Assembly: GCA_016935875.1 (NCBI GenBank)
Contig: JAFGQD010000096.1
Location: 1 to 8,733 of the forward strand
Origin: Deltaproteobacteria bacterium
Lineage (GTDB): Bacteria; Desulfobacterota; Syntrophia; Syntrophales; UBA2210
Length of the DNA stretch: 8,733 nucleotides
Reading direction: 5' to 3'
Shown here piece after piece: positions 1 through 5,936 of the stretch. The position numbers and the translations under genes were made by a program. The first letter of the stretch is position 1. Each line of letters opens with the position of its first letter. The notes under the pieces were generated by a model. The model did not search any database. It saw nothing but the letters and a program-made list of their open reading frames with translations, and was not told the origin of the DNA.

Positions 1-63
1 AAGAAACTCGGCAAGGTATGATCCGTCCTGTCCGGTGATGCCGGTGATTAAAGCTTTTTCCAT
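1..63 (-). CDS. gmd: GDP-mannose 4,6-dehydratase, N-terminal fragment (cut by window edge)
   Basis: Only the first 21 codons are inside the window; the gene continues beyond position 1. The visible peptide starts MEKALITGITGQDGSYLAEF, which is the typical Gmd N-terminus: a short beta strand followed by the TGITGQDG form of the nucleotide-binding glycine motif. Gmd converts GDP-D-mannose to GDP-4-keto-6-deoxymannose in the cytoplasm, the entry to GDP-fucose, GDP-rhamnose and related sugars. The ATG at 63 is chosen because it gives this family N-terminus and has an AAAAGGAT ribosome binding site 7 to 8 bases upstream; the ATG at 68 is in another frame. It lies 104 bases downstream of the fused oxidoreductase/acetyltransferase gene on the same strand and is probably in the same polysaccharide operon. 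The identification rests on 21 residues but that motif is distinctive. Confidence 0.85.
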   Translation of the reverse strand, partial: MEKALITGITGQDGSYLAEFL

Positions 64-167
64 ATCATGATCCTTTTAAGGAGAGGCAGAAGATCATATC
101 TTATATATTCACAATGATTCTTTTTGGCATCTTTGATATAAAGTATGGATATGTAATAGTACCCTCT

Positions 168-1772
168 CTATCTCCTTTCTAACCCGGTTTCTGTCTTCAG
201 GTACGATGTTCCACAGAAGGGACATTCGAGATGATCGCTCAATCTCTCGCCACATTCACATACCCATCCGATTCTCTTTGCCTGGTTGCCGACCACAAGA
301 GCGTGGTCCCGAACGTTTTTCGTAACCACGGCGCCGGCCCCGATAAATGAGTACCGGCCGATGGTTGTTCCACAGATAATAGTAGCATTGGCCCCTATAG
401 TGGCTCCTTTTTTCACCAGCGTTGGACGTGCCTGGTCCATCTTCTTTATCTCAGCCCTGGGATTGTAAACGTTGGTAAACACCATTGATGGGCCACAAAA
501 AACTCCATCTTCGAGTGTTACCCCTTTATATATACCGACATTATTCTGAATCTTGCAGTTGCCGCCTATTACAACATCCGGTCCTATGACCACGTTCTGG
601 CCTATGTTACAGTTCCTTCCCACTTTCACGCCGGAGAGAAGATGGGAGAAATGCCATATTTTCGTTCCCTTCCCGATGTCGCAATCTTCGTCAATCACGG
701 CGGAAGGATGCGCGTAAAATTGGCCGGAAGTACCGTTTGGTCTTGTATCTGGAGTATTGGCAAGGTTTATCTTGACGCTGCTATTGTCTATTGACCGCTG
801 GGCCGCGTTAAGAATCCTGAGGACACGAAGACCTTCATCGCCATCAGTCACAGGCCTCTCACCGCTTGCTGCACAATGAAGAAAGTGTTCACATTCGAGA
901 CTCAAGGGCTCAGCCTGCGGGATATCCAATCTCTCAGCTTCCGCTTTGTCGGGAACGGGAACATTATTATGCCATTTGATCTCGTGCGGGTACAAGAGAA
1001 GCTTGTCGGGCCAGGGAAGCGTATCATCAAAAACGGCCATCTTGCGATCTCCCACTACCACCAGTTTCTGTTCCTTTACCGGTTGCAGCCAGGATACAAA
1101 TATATGCGCCTTGAGCCCCGACGGGAATTCGAGATGCGTTGTAGTAACATCCGCTATCCGTTTGTGCAGGTAGTTGCCGCCTGTTGCAAGAACGCTTTCC
1201 GGTTCCTCCCCGGTAAGGGAAAGAATCATGGAAATGTCGTGAGGCGCGAAAGACCACAAGGCGCTTTCCCCTCGCCGTATCCTCCCCAGGTTAAGACGCT
1301 GGGAATAGATATAGTTTATCCGTCCAAGCTCGCCGTTCCGGGTGATTTCCGTCAAACGGACAAAAACGGGATGATATTGGAGCAGGTGGCCGACCATCAG
1401 TATAAGCCCTTTCCCCCGAGCCAGATCAATCAGGTCAGCCGCTTGATGCTCATCAAGTACCAGCGGTTTTTCGACATAGACATGTTTGCCGGCTGTGAGG
1501 GCCTCGCGGGCAAGATTGTAGTGGGTTTCAGCCGGTGTCGCAATGGCAACGCAATCGATATCACCATGCGATAACACGTCATTGAATGCCTGACAGGTTT
1601 TCACATCCGGATACAACTGGCCGAAATGGGCAAGCAGGGTTTCGTTGCTCTCGCAGATGAGCCCCAGGACACCCATATCATGATAATTCCTGACGAGATT
1701 CTTACCCCAGTAGCCGGTGCCAACAACGGCAACATGATGATTCTTCGAGTTTGTTTGAGTTGTCTGATTCAT
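168..1772 (-). CDS. Fused Gfo/Idh/MocA oxidoreductase (WbpB-like) and hexapeptide-repeat N-acetyltransferase (WbpD-like)
   Basis: This is a 534-residue two-domain protein. Residues 11-330 are a Gfo/Idh/MocA dehydrogenase: VVGTGYWG dinucleotide loop at 16-23, the EKP signature at 101-103, and an HD pair at 178-179 in the active-site helix. After a linker of about 20 residues, 352-500 form a left-handed beta helix with hexapeptide repeats (IGQNVVIG, IGGNCKI) and the FTNVYNPRA segment at 432-440 typical of WbpD-like acetyltransferases. The tail has four cysteines (505, 507, 517, 520) that look like a zinc ribbon. By family, WbpB oxidises UDP-GlcNAc uronate at C3 and WbpD N-acetylates the 3-amino product, on the route to 2,3-diacetamido uronic acids of O-antigen. 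The aminotransferase WbpE needed between the two steps is not in the window. The ATG at 1772 is preferred because GAAGGGA lies about 8 bases upstream; a TTG at 1814 would add 14 residues without family similarity. The exact sugar substrate is inferred. Confidence 0.85.
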   Translation of the reverse strand: MNQTTQTNSKNHHVAVVGTGYWGKNLVRNYHDMGVLGLICESNETLLAHFGQLYPDVKTCQAFNDVLSHGDIDCVAIATPAETHYNLAREALTAGKHVYVEKPLVLDEHQAADLIDLARGKGLILMVGHLLQYHPVFVRLTEITRNGELGRINYIYSQRLNLGRIRRGESALWSFAPHDISMILSLTGEEPESVLATGGNYLHKRIADVTTTHLEFPSGLKAHIFVSWLQPVKEQKLVVVGDRKMAVFDDTLPWPDKLLLYPHEIKWHNNVPVPDKAEAERLDIPQAEPLSLECEHFLHCAASGERPVTDGDEGLRVLRILNAAQRSIDNSSVKINLANTPDTRPNGTSGQFYAHPSAVIDEDCDIGKGTKIWHFSHLLSGVKVGRNCNIGQNVVIGPDVVIGGNCKIQNNVGIYKGVTLEDGVFCGPSMVFTNVYNPRAEIKKMDQARPTLVKKGATIGANATIICGTTIGRYSFIGAGAVVTKNVRDHALVVGNQAKRIGWVCECGERLSDHLECPFCGTSYLKTETGLERR

Positions 1773-1847
1773 TTGGTGTATCCCTTCACCACAATAATTC
1801 CCCGCTTCGCTCAATATGACAAGTTTCTGAGACTTTTCGTGAGGATG

Positions 1848-2897
1848 TCAATTATGAAATATATTACCCCATTGTGTATACCACATTATAAATCTCTTTA
1901 TTCCCTCCTCTATCGGCATTGAAGGCTTGAAGCCTACATCTTGTGACAGGTCATCCACGTCGGCAAAGGTCGCGGGGACGTCTCCCGGCTGCATGGGAAG
2001 GAGGTTTTTTTCTGCCTTTATGCCGAGGGTATCTTCCAGCGTTTCGATGAACCGCATAAGCTCGACAGGGTTGTTGTTCCCTATGTTGTATATCTTATAG
2101 GGCGCGAAGCTTGTTCCCGGATCGGGTCTGTCCCCGCTCCAGTTTACATCCGACGCAGGGATCAGGTTCATTACCCTGACAACGCTTTCTATGATATCGT
2201 CTATATACGTAAAGTCTCTCTTCATCTTGCCCCTGTTGTACACATCTATCGGGACCCCCCGGAGAATGGCATCTGTAAAGAGGAAGAGGGCCATGTCAGG
2301 CCTTCCCCATGGGCCATAAACGGTAAAGAATCGAAGGCCGGTACAGGGAATTTCATAGAGGGCCGCGTAGGCGTGCGCCATGAGTTCATTCGCTTTCTTA
2401 GTGGCGGCATAGAGGCTTACCGGATGATCGACATTGTGGTGCACCGAAAAGGGCATCATGGTATTCGCACCGTAGACGGAGCTGGAGGAGGCAAATACAA
2501 GGTGAGGGACCTTCCCGTGACGGCATCCCTCAAGGATGTTCACAAAGCCGACGAGGTTGCTCTCCACGTATGCGTGCGGATTTTCAAGGCTGTAGCGCAC
2601 ACCTGCCTGGGCAGCCAGATGGACGACCCTGTCAAACCTGTGATCGGCAAAGAGGCTTTCCATGCCGTCTCTGTCTGACAGATCCAGATGAACAAAACGG
2701 AAATTGTCAAACGGTTTCAGCCGGTCAAGACGAGCCTCTTTCAGACGCACATCGTAGTAGCTGTTCAGATTGTCAAGCCCAATGACGTCATATCCGTCAT
2801 CGAGAAGACGCCTGCATAAATGAAAGCCTATGAAACCAGCAGCCCCCGTGACTAAAATGCGCCCAGACCTTGAATGATCTTTTTTAAAAGTTTTCAT
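1848..2897 (-). CDS. UDP-glucuronate 4-epimerase (extended SDR family)
   Basis: This 349-residue protein is a complete extended short-chain dehydrogenase/reductase. It shows the NAD-binding TGAAGFIG loop (17-24), HLAAQAGVRYS (93-103), SSSSVYG (137-143), the catalytic YAATK with Tyr163 and Lys167, and RDFTYIDDI (227-235). The insertion with WSGDRPDPGTSFAPYKIYNI around 253-272 followed by NNNPVEL is characteristic of UDP-glucuronate 4-epimerases (CapI/LspL type), which interconvert UDP-glucuronate and UDP-galacturonate, rather than of GalE. The length is normal. The ATG at 2897 has AGGGAG about 8 bases upstream, and its A is shared with the TAA of a possible 32-codon ORF, suggesting translational coupling. 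The next gene, the fused oxidoreductase/acetyltransferase, begins 75 bases downstream on the same strand, so the two are probably co-transcribed for polysaccharide synthesis. The N-terminus carries about 12 lysine-rich residues before the fold. Confidence 0.9.
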   Translation of the reverse strand: MKTFKKDHSRSGRILVTGAAGFIGFHLCRRLLDDGYDVIGLDNLNSYYDVRLKEARLDRLKPFDNFRFVHLDLSDRDGMESLFADHRFDRVVHLAAQAGVRYSLENPHAYVESNLVGFVNILEGCRHGKVPHLVFASSSSVYGANTMMPFSVHHNVDHPVSLYAATKKANELMAHAYAALYEIPCTGLRFFTVYGPWGRPDMALFLFTDAILRGVPIDVYNRGKMKRDFTYIDDIIESVVRVMNLIPASDVNWSGDRPDPGTSFAPYKIYNIGNNNPVELMRFIETLEDTLGIKAEKNLLPMQPGDVPATFADVDDLSQDVGFKPSMPIEEGIKRFIMWYTQWGNIFHN

Positions 2898-2995
2898 TAG
2901 GAAGCTCCCTGTGATACAGCTTCGCCCCCTGGATTACGACAGGAGGAAAAAATAATGAGACGAACAAATGTATATGAAGGCTTCAGTTTTGTCAT
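2897..2995 (-). CDS. Possible 32-residue leader ORF translationally coupled to the epimerase
   Basis: The ORF starts with ATG at 2995 and has a good ribosome binding site, GAGGTG, six bases upstream. It encodes MTKLKPSYTFVRLIIFSSCR followed by NPGGEAVSQGAS and ends in TAA whose last A is the A of the epimerase ATG (TAATG). This stop/start overlap and the strong Shine-Dalgarno sequence are what support translation. The peptide has a basic start and a short hydrophobic middle, but it is too short to call a signal peptide and I recognise no family. It may be a leader peptide that sets epimerase translation, or a chance ORF. No polypeptide similarity can be claimed. Confidence 0.35.
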   Translation of the reverse strand: MTKLKPSYTFVRLIIFSSCRNPGGEAVSQGAS

Positions 2996-2997
2996 AA

Positions 2998-3202
2998 TAC
3001 TCACCTCGCATCACGTACGAAGTAGAATCTATCAGGAATATCAACCAAAAACAGTGTGAAGAATGAAGACCCGTCCCCTTATTCTTACGTGAGCGAAGTG
3101 CATATTACGCATTAAATGTGTCAAAGGGTAAAGTCAAGGGAAAAGAATAAAAAGGTATATGATCTCACAACAAAAATGGTGGCAGCCATACTATTTTTCA
3201 CG
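2998..3202. other. Non-coding gap between hemL end and the polysaccharide genes
   Basis: Besides the palindrome at 3059-3086, this stretch holds only weak signals. Just past the hemL stop on the minus strand, ATGG (3186-3189) and CCAT (3176-3179) can pair around a six-base loop and are followed by TTTTT, a feeble terminator candidate. Further on, minus-strand boxes TTGACT (3137-3132) and TTTAAT (3116-3111) lie 15 bases apart, and could be a promoter for the polysaccharide genes although the spacing is short and the leader would be about 200 bases. I see no RNA gene or protein-coding sequence here. Confidence 0.4.
3059..3086. repeat. Inverted repeat resembling a degenerate REP-like palindrome
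   Basis: AAGAAT at 3059-3064 and ATTCTT at 3081-3086 are exact inverted copies around a 16-base centre that contains AGACCCGTCCCC. Read on the minus strand, the centre is GGGGACGGGTCT between TAAGAATAA and TTCATTCTT. From memory this wording resembles dispersed sequences left near IS200/REP-type transposase genes in deltaproteobacterial genomes, but only one copy is in the window, so repetition is inferred and not seen. Confidence 0.4.
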
Positions 3203-4462
3203 CTATGAAAAAGCCGTCAGAGTAGTGTCGATGTCTTTATCGGTGTGCTCAAGGGAAACAAAGGAAGTTTCGAACTGGGAAGGGGCAATCATTATTCCTC
3301 CCGCCAGCATTTTTCCGAAATGGTGTGAAAAGAGCTTCGCGTCGCTCTTCGCGGCCGAGGCAAAATCAGTGACGTCTTCCCGTGTAAAGAAGAGAGTAAA
3401 CATGGAACCCATCCGGTTTATCCGGTGCGAAATCCCCTTTTTTTCAAGTATGGTATCGATTCCGGTACACAGGCGCACGGTCTTCTCCTCGAGCGCATCG
3501 TACACACCGGGTTTTTGCAGACAATTGAGAGTTGCGATACCCGCCGCCATGGCCAATGGATTGCCCGAGAGTGTTCCGGCCTGATAAACCGGACCTACCG
3601 GTGCCAGCCTATCCATTATTTCCCTCCTGCCACCGAATGCGCCAACCGGGAGACCGCCTCCGATAATCTTCCCAAGACATGTAAGATCCGGCTCGATTCC
3701 GGCAATATTCTGAAAACCGCCATATGTCAGTCTGAAGCCGGTGATCACCTCGTCAAATATCAGAAGGATACCATTTTCGGAGGTAATCGTCCGTAACCTT
3801 TCAAGGAATCCGGGAACAGGAGGAACAACGCCCATATTTCCGGCAACCGGTTCAACGATGACGCATGCGATGTCATCGCCGTACAGCCCTACCGCCGATT
3901 CTACCGCCTTGATATCGTTATAGGGAGCAGTGATCGTTAATTTCGCGAGCTCTTCAGGCACACCGGGACTGCCGGGAATGCCCAGTGTTGCGACGCCTGA
4001 TCCCGCCTTTACCAAAAGCGAATCGGCATGGCCGTGGTAACACCCCTCGAACTTAATGATCCTGCTTCTGTTGGTGTATCCTCGCGCAAGTCTGATTGCG
4101 CTCATCGTGGCCTCGGTCCCGGAACTGACCATCCGCACCATATCGATCGCCGGGATTGCACCGACAATAAGTTTTGCCATCTCGATCTCCATCTCCGTCG
4201 GAGCGCCATAACTCGTACCCTTGCCGGCGGCCTGCCGTATCGCGTCGACCACTGCCGGACAGGCGTGTCCCAGTATCATCGGTCCCCACGAGCCGATGTA
4301 ATCGATATATTCTCTCCCATCAACATCGTAGATCTTTGACCCCGAGGCCCTGTCAATAAACGGGGGTTCATATCCAACCGATCTGAAGGCACGCACAGGG
4401 CTGTTTACACCACCCGGCATGTACCGTTGCGCCTCCTGAAAAAGCGATCTTGACTTATCCAT
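3203..4462 (-). CDS. hemL: Glutamate-1-semialdehyde 2,1-aminomutase
   Basis: This 419-residue class-III aminotransferase-fold enzyme moves the amino group of glutamate-1-semialdehyde to give 5-aminolevulinate, the first dedicated precursor of all tetrapyrroles in the C5 route from glutamyl-tRNA. It acts in the cytosol with pyridoxal/pyridoxamine phosphate. Visible family signatures are MPGGVNSPVRAF (15-26), SSGTEA (113-118) that binds the cofactor phosphate, YHGHAD (142-147), the GIPGSPGVP gate segment (161-169), IFDEVITGFR (235-244), and the PLP lysine in CLGKIIGGGLPVGAFGG at Lys265, the same position as in E. coli HemL. The length matches the family. The ATG at 4462 follows the TAG of the upstream ahbB-like gene with no gap, and its ribosome binding site (GGAG, nine bases upstream) lies inside that gene, so the two are translated from one message. 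Confidence 0.97.
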   Translation of the reverse strand: MDKSRSLFQEAQRYMPGGVNSPVRAFRSVGYEPPFIDRASGSKIYDVDGREYIDYIGSWGPMILGHACPAVVDAIRQAAGKGTSYGAPTEMEIEMAKLIVGAIPAIDMVRMVSSGTEATMSAIRLARGYTNRSRIIKFEGCYHGHADSLLVKAGSGVATLGIPGSPGVPEELAKLTITAPYNDIKAVESAVGLYGDDIACVIVEPVAGNMGVVPPVPGFLERLRTITSENGILLIFDEVITGFRLTYGGFQNIAGIEPDLTCLGKIIGGGLPVGAFGGRREIMDRLAPVGPVYQAGTLSGNPLAMAAGIATLNCLQKPGVYDALEEKTVRLCTGIDTILEKKGISHRINRMGSMFTLFFTREDVTDFASAAKSDAKLFSHHFGKMLAGGIMIAPSQFETSFVSLEHTDKDIDTTLTAFS

Positions 4463-4960
4463 CTAAAAATACTCCATACTGTTCTTTTTGAATTCCTCAA
4501 GACTCCTAAAAATTTTATAATCCCCGACACCGATAGCCGAAGAGACCCTGCCTATCAGTTCCTCCATTCTGTCTTTTCCGACGGTTTTTTCCTCATCCTC
4601 TCCGGCGGCCAGATGCACCATCGTAAAAAGGTTATATATACCTTCAAGTGAGGGAGTTCTCTCGTAACAGTGCGTTATTGCCTTGTAAGACGCGAGGAGA
4701 GACCCTACCTCTTCGCATCTCTCTTCCGGAACAGCCCAGACGACCATGGCATTCTCGGGAAAACCGGCTTCGCGATGCCTCAGCACCGCGCCGAATCTGC
4801 GCATGATTCCTTCTTTTTGCAACTTTTTCAGGATATCGATAACATCGCTCCCCTTTATCCCGATTCTTTTTCCGATAGCGTCGAAAGGTCTTTTATCAAG
4901 GGGGATATCTCCCTGAATTTCCTGTGCGACTCTTTTGTCCATATCCGTTATTACAGTCAT
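4463..4960 (-). CDS. ahbB: Siroheme decarboxylase subunit (AhbA/AhbB, Lrp/AsnC-like), probably AhbB
   Basis: The 165-residue protein has an AsnC/Lrp-type winged helix (about 8-57) and a C-terminal RAM-like half (about 70-155). Motifs RRFGAVLRH (54-62), AMVVWAVP (71-78), HCYER (97-101) and YNLFTMVH (109-116) are those of the AhbA/AhbB and NirD/L/G/H group, not of amino-acid-sensing Lrp regulators. By family, the AhbA-AhbB pair removes two carboxyl groups from siroheme to give 12,18-didecarboxysiroheme, feeding either haem b (with AhbC and AhbD) or haem d1. No nir genes are visible, so the haem b route is the simpler reading. Only one subunit is present here; its partner must lie elsewhere. It is the first gene of a two-gene unit with hemL. 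The ATG at 4960 has only a weak GGAAAG upstream; an in-frame ATG at 4942 is the alternative. Assignment to AhbB over AhbA is tentative. Confidence 0.78.
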   Translation of the reverse strand: MTVITDMDKRVAQEIQGDIPLDKRPFDAIGKRIGIKGSDVIDILKKLQKEGIMRRFGAVLRHREAGFPENAMVVWAVPEERCEEVGSLLASYKAITHCYERTPSLEGIYNLFTMVHLAAGEDEEKTVGKDRMEELIGRVSSAIGVGDYKIFRSLEEFKKNSMEYF

Positions 4961-5033
4961 AATTCACTACTTTCCGATTGATCATCTTCCGGGGTCTCCA
5001 TATCATATACGGATATTTTTTTACAAATATTTC

Positions 5034-5062
5034 TTGACAACTGATTTCTTCACGATTAGATA
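5034..5062 (+). promoter_or_regulatory. Probable sigma-70-type promoter of atpE
   Basis: A perfect TTGACA at 5034-5039 is followed after 17 bases by TAGATA at 5057-5062, a weak -10 box. Transcription would start near 5070, giving a leader of about 100 bases before the atpE ATG. On the opposite strand the same bases read TTGTCA (5040-5035), so a divergent promoter for ahbB-hemL could share this -35 site, but I see no good -10 for it. Confidence 0.5.
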
Positions 5063-5173
5063 AGCTAAGCTGTTTTTTTCTGTTAGTCCTATTCCGGCGA
5101 ATAAAGAGGGTCTGGAGCAGGACCGTATCATGGGGAAATCGGCAAATAAATAATACACAGGAGGTATTTTATT

Positions 5174-5545
5174 ATGAGGAAATCTTTAAAAGGCATCACC
5201 ATTTTCATGATCAGCATGGGGCTTCTGCTCGTAACCGCCGCTATTGCGGTCGCGGCTGAGGCTTCGCCCGACACCATCGCCAATAACAAGGCGCTGGTAG
5301 TCGCATGCAGCGTTATCGCCGCTGCCATAGCGATGGGATTTGGCGCGATCGGCGCCGGCAGCGGAATGGGTCAGGCAACGGGTGGCGCAGCAAACGCCGT
5401 TGGCAGAAATCCCGACGGGCAGGGAAAAATTATGCTCACCATGCTGGTCGGTATGGCTATGACCGAGTCCATCGCGATCTACGCGCTGGTCGTATCACTG
5501 GTTATTCTCTATGCCAATCCGTTGATCAAGTACGTTGCCGGATAA
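5174..5545 (+). CDS. atpE: F0F1 ATP synthase subunit c (rotor-ring proteolipid) with N-terminal leader
   Basis: The 123-residue protein is a two-helix F0 subunit c. Residues 1-28 form a signal-peptide-like leader (basic start, hydrophobic stretch, AIAVAA before EAS); helix 1 is about 38-75, the polar loop is GRNPDGQGK (77-85), and helix 2 is about 86-116 with the ion-carrying Glu98 in MTESIAIYAL. Many copies form the membrane ring driven by proton or sodium flow. Glu98, Ser99 and Tyr103 match positions used in sodium-binding rings, but the residue where those have threonine is Ile100, and Gln67 in helix 1 is two residues off the usual glutamine position, so ion choice is unresolved. The start has a consensus AGGAGG at 5159-5164, nine bases upstream, fitting the high expression a ring subunit needs. 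The gene stands alone between its own promoter and terminator; atpB, atpI and the F1 genes are not in the window. Confidence 0.95.
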   Translation: MRKSLKGITIFMISMGLLLVTAAIAVAAEASPDTIANNKALVVACSVIAAAIAMGFGAIGAGSGMGQATGGAANAVGRNPDGQGKIMLTMLVGMAMTESIAIYALVVSLVILYANPLIKYVAG

Positions 5546-5569
5546 AACACACCCGAAAGGCTTTATCAG

Positions 5570-5611
5570 AAAAGGGGAGGTACGAATAAAAAGTGTTCCT
5601 CCCCTTTTTTT
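5570..5611 (+). terminator. Rho-independent terminator after atpE
   Basis: AAAAGGGGAGG (5570-5580) and CCTCCCCTTTT (5598-5608) are perfect 11-base inverted copies around a 17-base loop, and the T run continues to 5611. It begins 24 bases after the atpE stop codon and no plus-strand gene follows before 6601, so it closes a single-gene transcript. The opposite direction has only four T residues after the stem and would terminate less well. Confidence 0.9.
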
Positions 5612-5634
5612 ATCTTCTATTCATGGTTAGTTAT

Positions 5635-5679
5635 GGTGCACCGGTAGAGAATTGTATCTGATGGGTGCCTACCGTCACC
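5635..5679. repeat. Inverted repeat (imperfect hairpin) 1 of the atpE-downstream gap
   Basis: GGTG (5635-5638) pairs with CACC (5676-5679) and CGGTAG (5642-5647) with CTACCG (5669-5674), separated by a small internal loop and a 21-base end loop. The left arm also contains the perfect palindrome GGTGCACC (5635-5642). There is no T run on either side, so it is not a standard terminator. Confidence 0.55.
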
Positions 5680-5718
5680 CCTCTCCATCATTTTTAAGGT
5701 TGGGAAATAAAGTCCAAA

Positions 5719-5746
5719 GATCCTGATAGACTTTGCCATCAGGATC
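5719..5746. repeat. Perfect 9-base inverted repeat 2
   Basis: GATCCTGAT (5719-5727) and ATCAGGATC (5738-5746) are exact inverted copies around a 10-base loop. The plus side is followed by AATTTCTCTT, not a T run, so it is unlikely to be an intrinsic terminator. Function is unknown; it could be a structured RNA element or a protein-binding palindrome. Confidence 0.6.
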
Positions 5747-5805
5747 AATTTCTCTTGCGTTTCAAACATTCTGTTATTTGTTTTCAATAGGTATCATTGA
5801 TTGAA

Positions 5806-5893
5806 GTTCCCCGCAACAAGTTGTGGAGAATCTCCGATTGTTAAGGAAGATGTTTATTCTTTATTCGCTCGCATACCCCGCCACAAGCAGTGG
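5806..5893. repeat. Two related degenerate palindromes, REP-like
   Basis: The first palindrome (5807-5830) pairs TTCCCCGCAAC with GTTGTGGAGAA over a two-base loop, with one mismatch and one G-T pair. The second (5876-5893) has the same plan, CCCCGCCAC-AAG-CAGTGG, with more mismatches; both read CCCCGC..ACAAG..GTGG. Together with the TTCGCTCGCATACCCCG context, they resemble decayed copies of the CCCCGC/GCGGGG palindromes dispersed in many deltaproteobacterial genomes, often near REP-type tyrosine transposases. That link is from memory; no transposase is present here. Confidence 0.5.
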
Positions 5894-5936
5894 AAAAATG
5901 CCCTCGTTGTTCAATTCAAAATTGCACAGTTCCACT

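Larger units (their letters stand above)
5612..5936. other. Gap without a convincing gene, rich in inverted repeats
   Basis: This 325-base stretch between the atpE terminator and the end of the GGQ protein gene contains the four inverted repeats listed separately. A 50-codon minus-strand ORF (5617-5769) has no ribosome binding site or recognisable family and is not called. The compact arrangement of hairpins suggests either a decayed mobile-element end or a small structured RNA, but no promoter supporting an RNA gene is evident. Confidence 0.5.

Noticed and set aside
876..1574. 232-codon plus-strand open frame
   Set aside because: Fully antisense to the fused oxidoreductase/acetyltransferase, which has clear motifs; no family motifs in the plus-strand translation.
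1773..1814. TTG start extending the fused oxidoreductase by 14 residues
   Set aside because: The extra residues precede the normal family start, and the ATG at 1772 has its own ribosome binding site.
2955..3059. 34-codon plus-strand ORF with a perfect AGGAGG eight bases upstream
   Set aside because: It lies antisense to the better-supported coupled ORF at 2897-2995, whose TCC TCC serine codons create the AGGAGG by complement; no family resemblance and no downstream gene on this strand.
5617..5769. 50-codon minus-strand ORF (MFETQEKLILMAKSIRIF...)
   Set aside because: No ribosome binding site, no recognisable family, and it runs through two hairpins; chance frame more likely.
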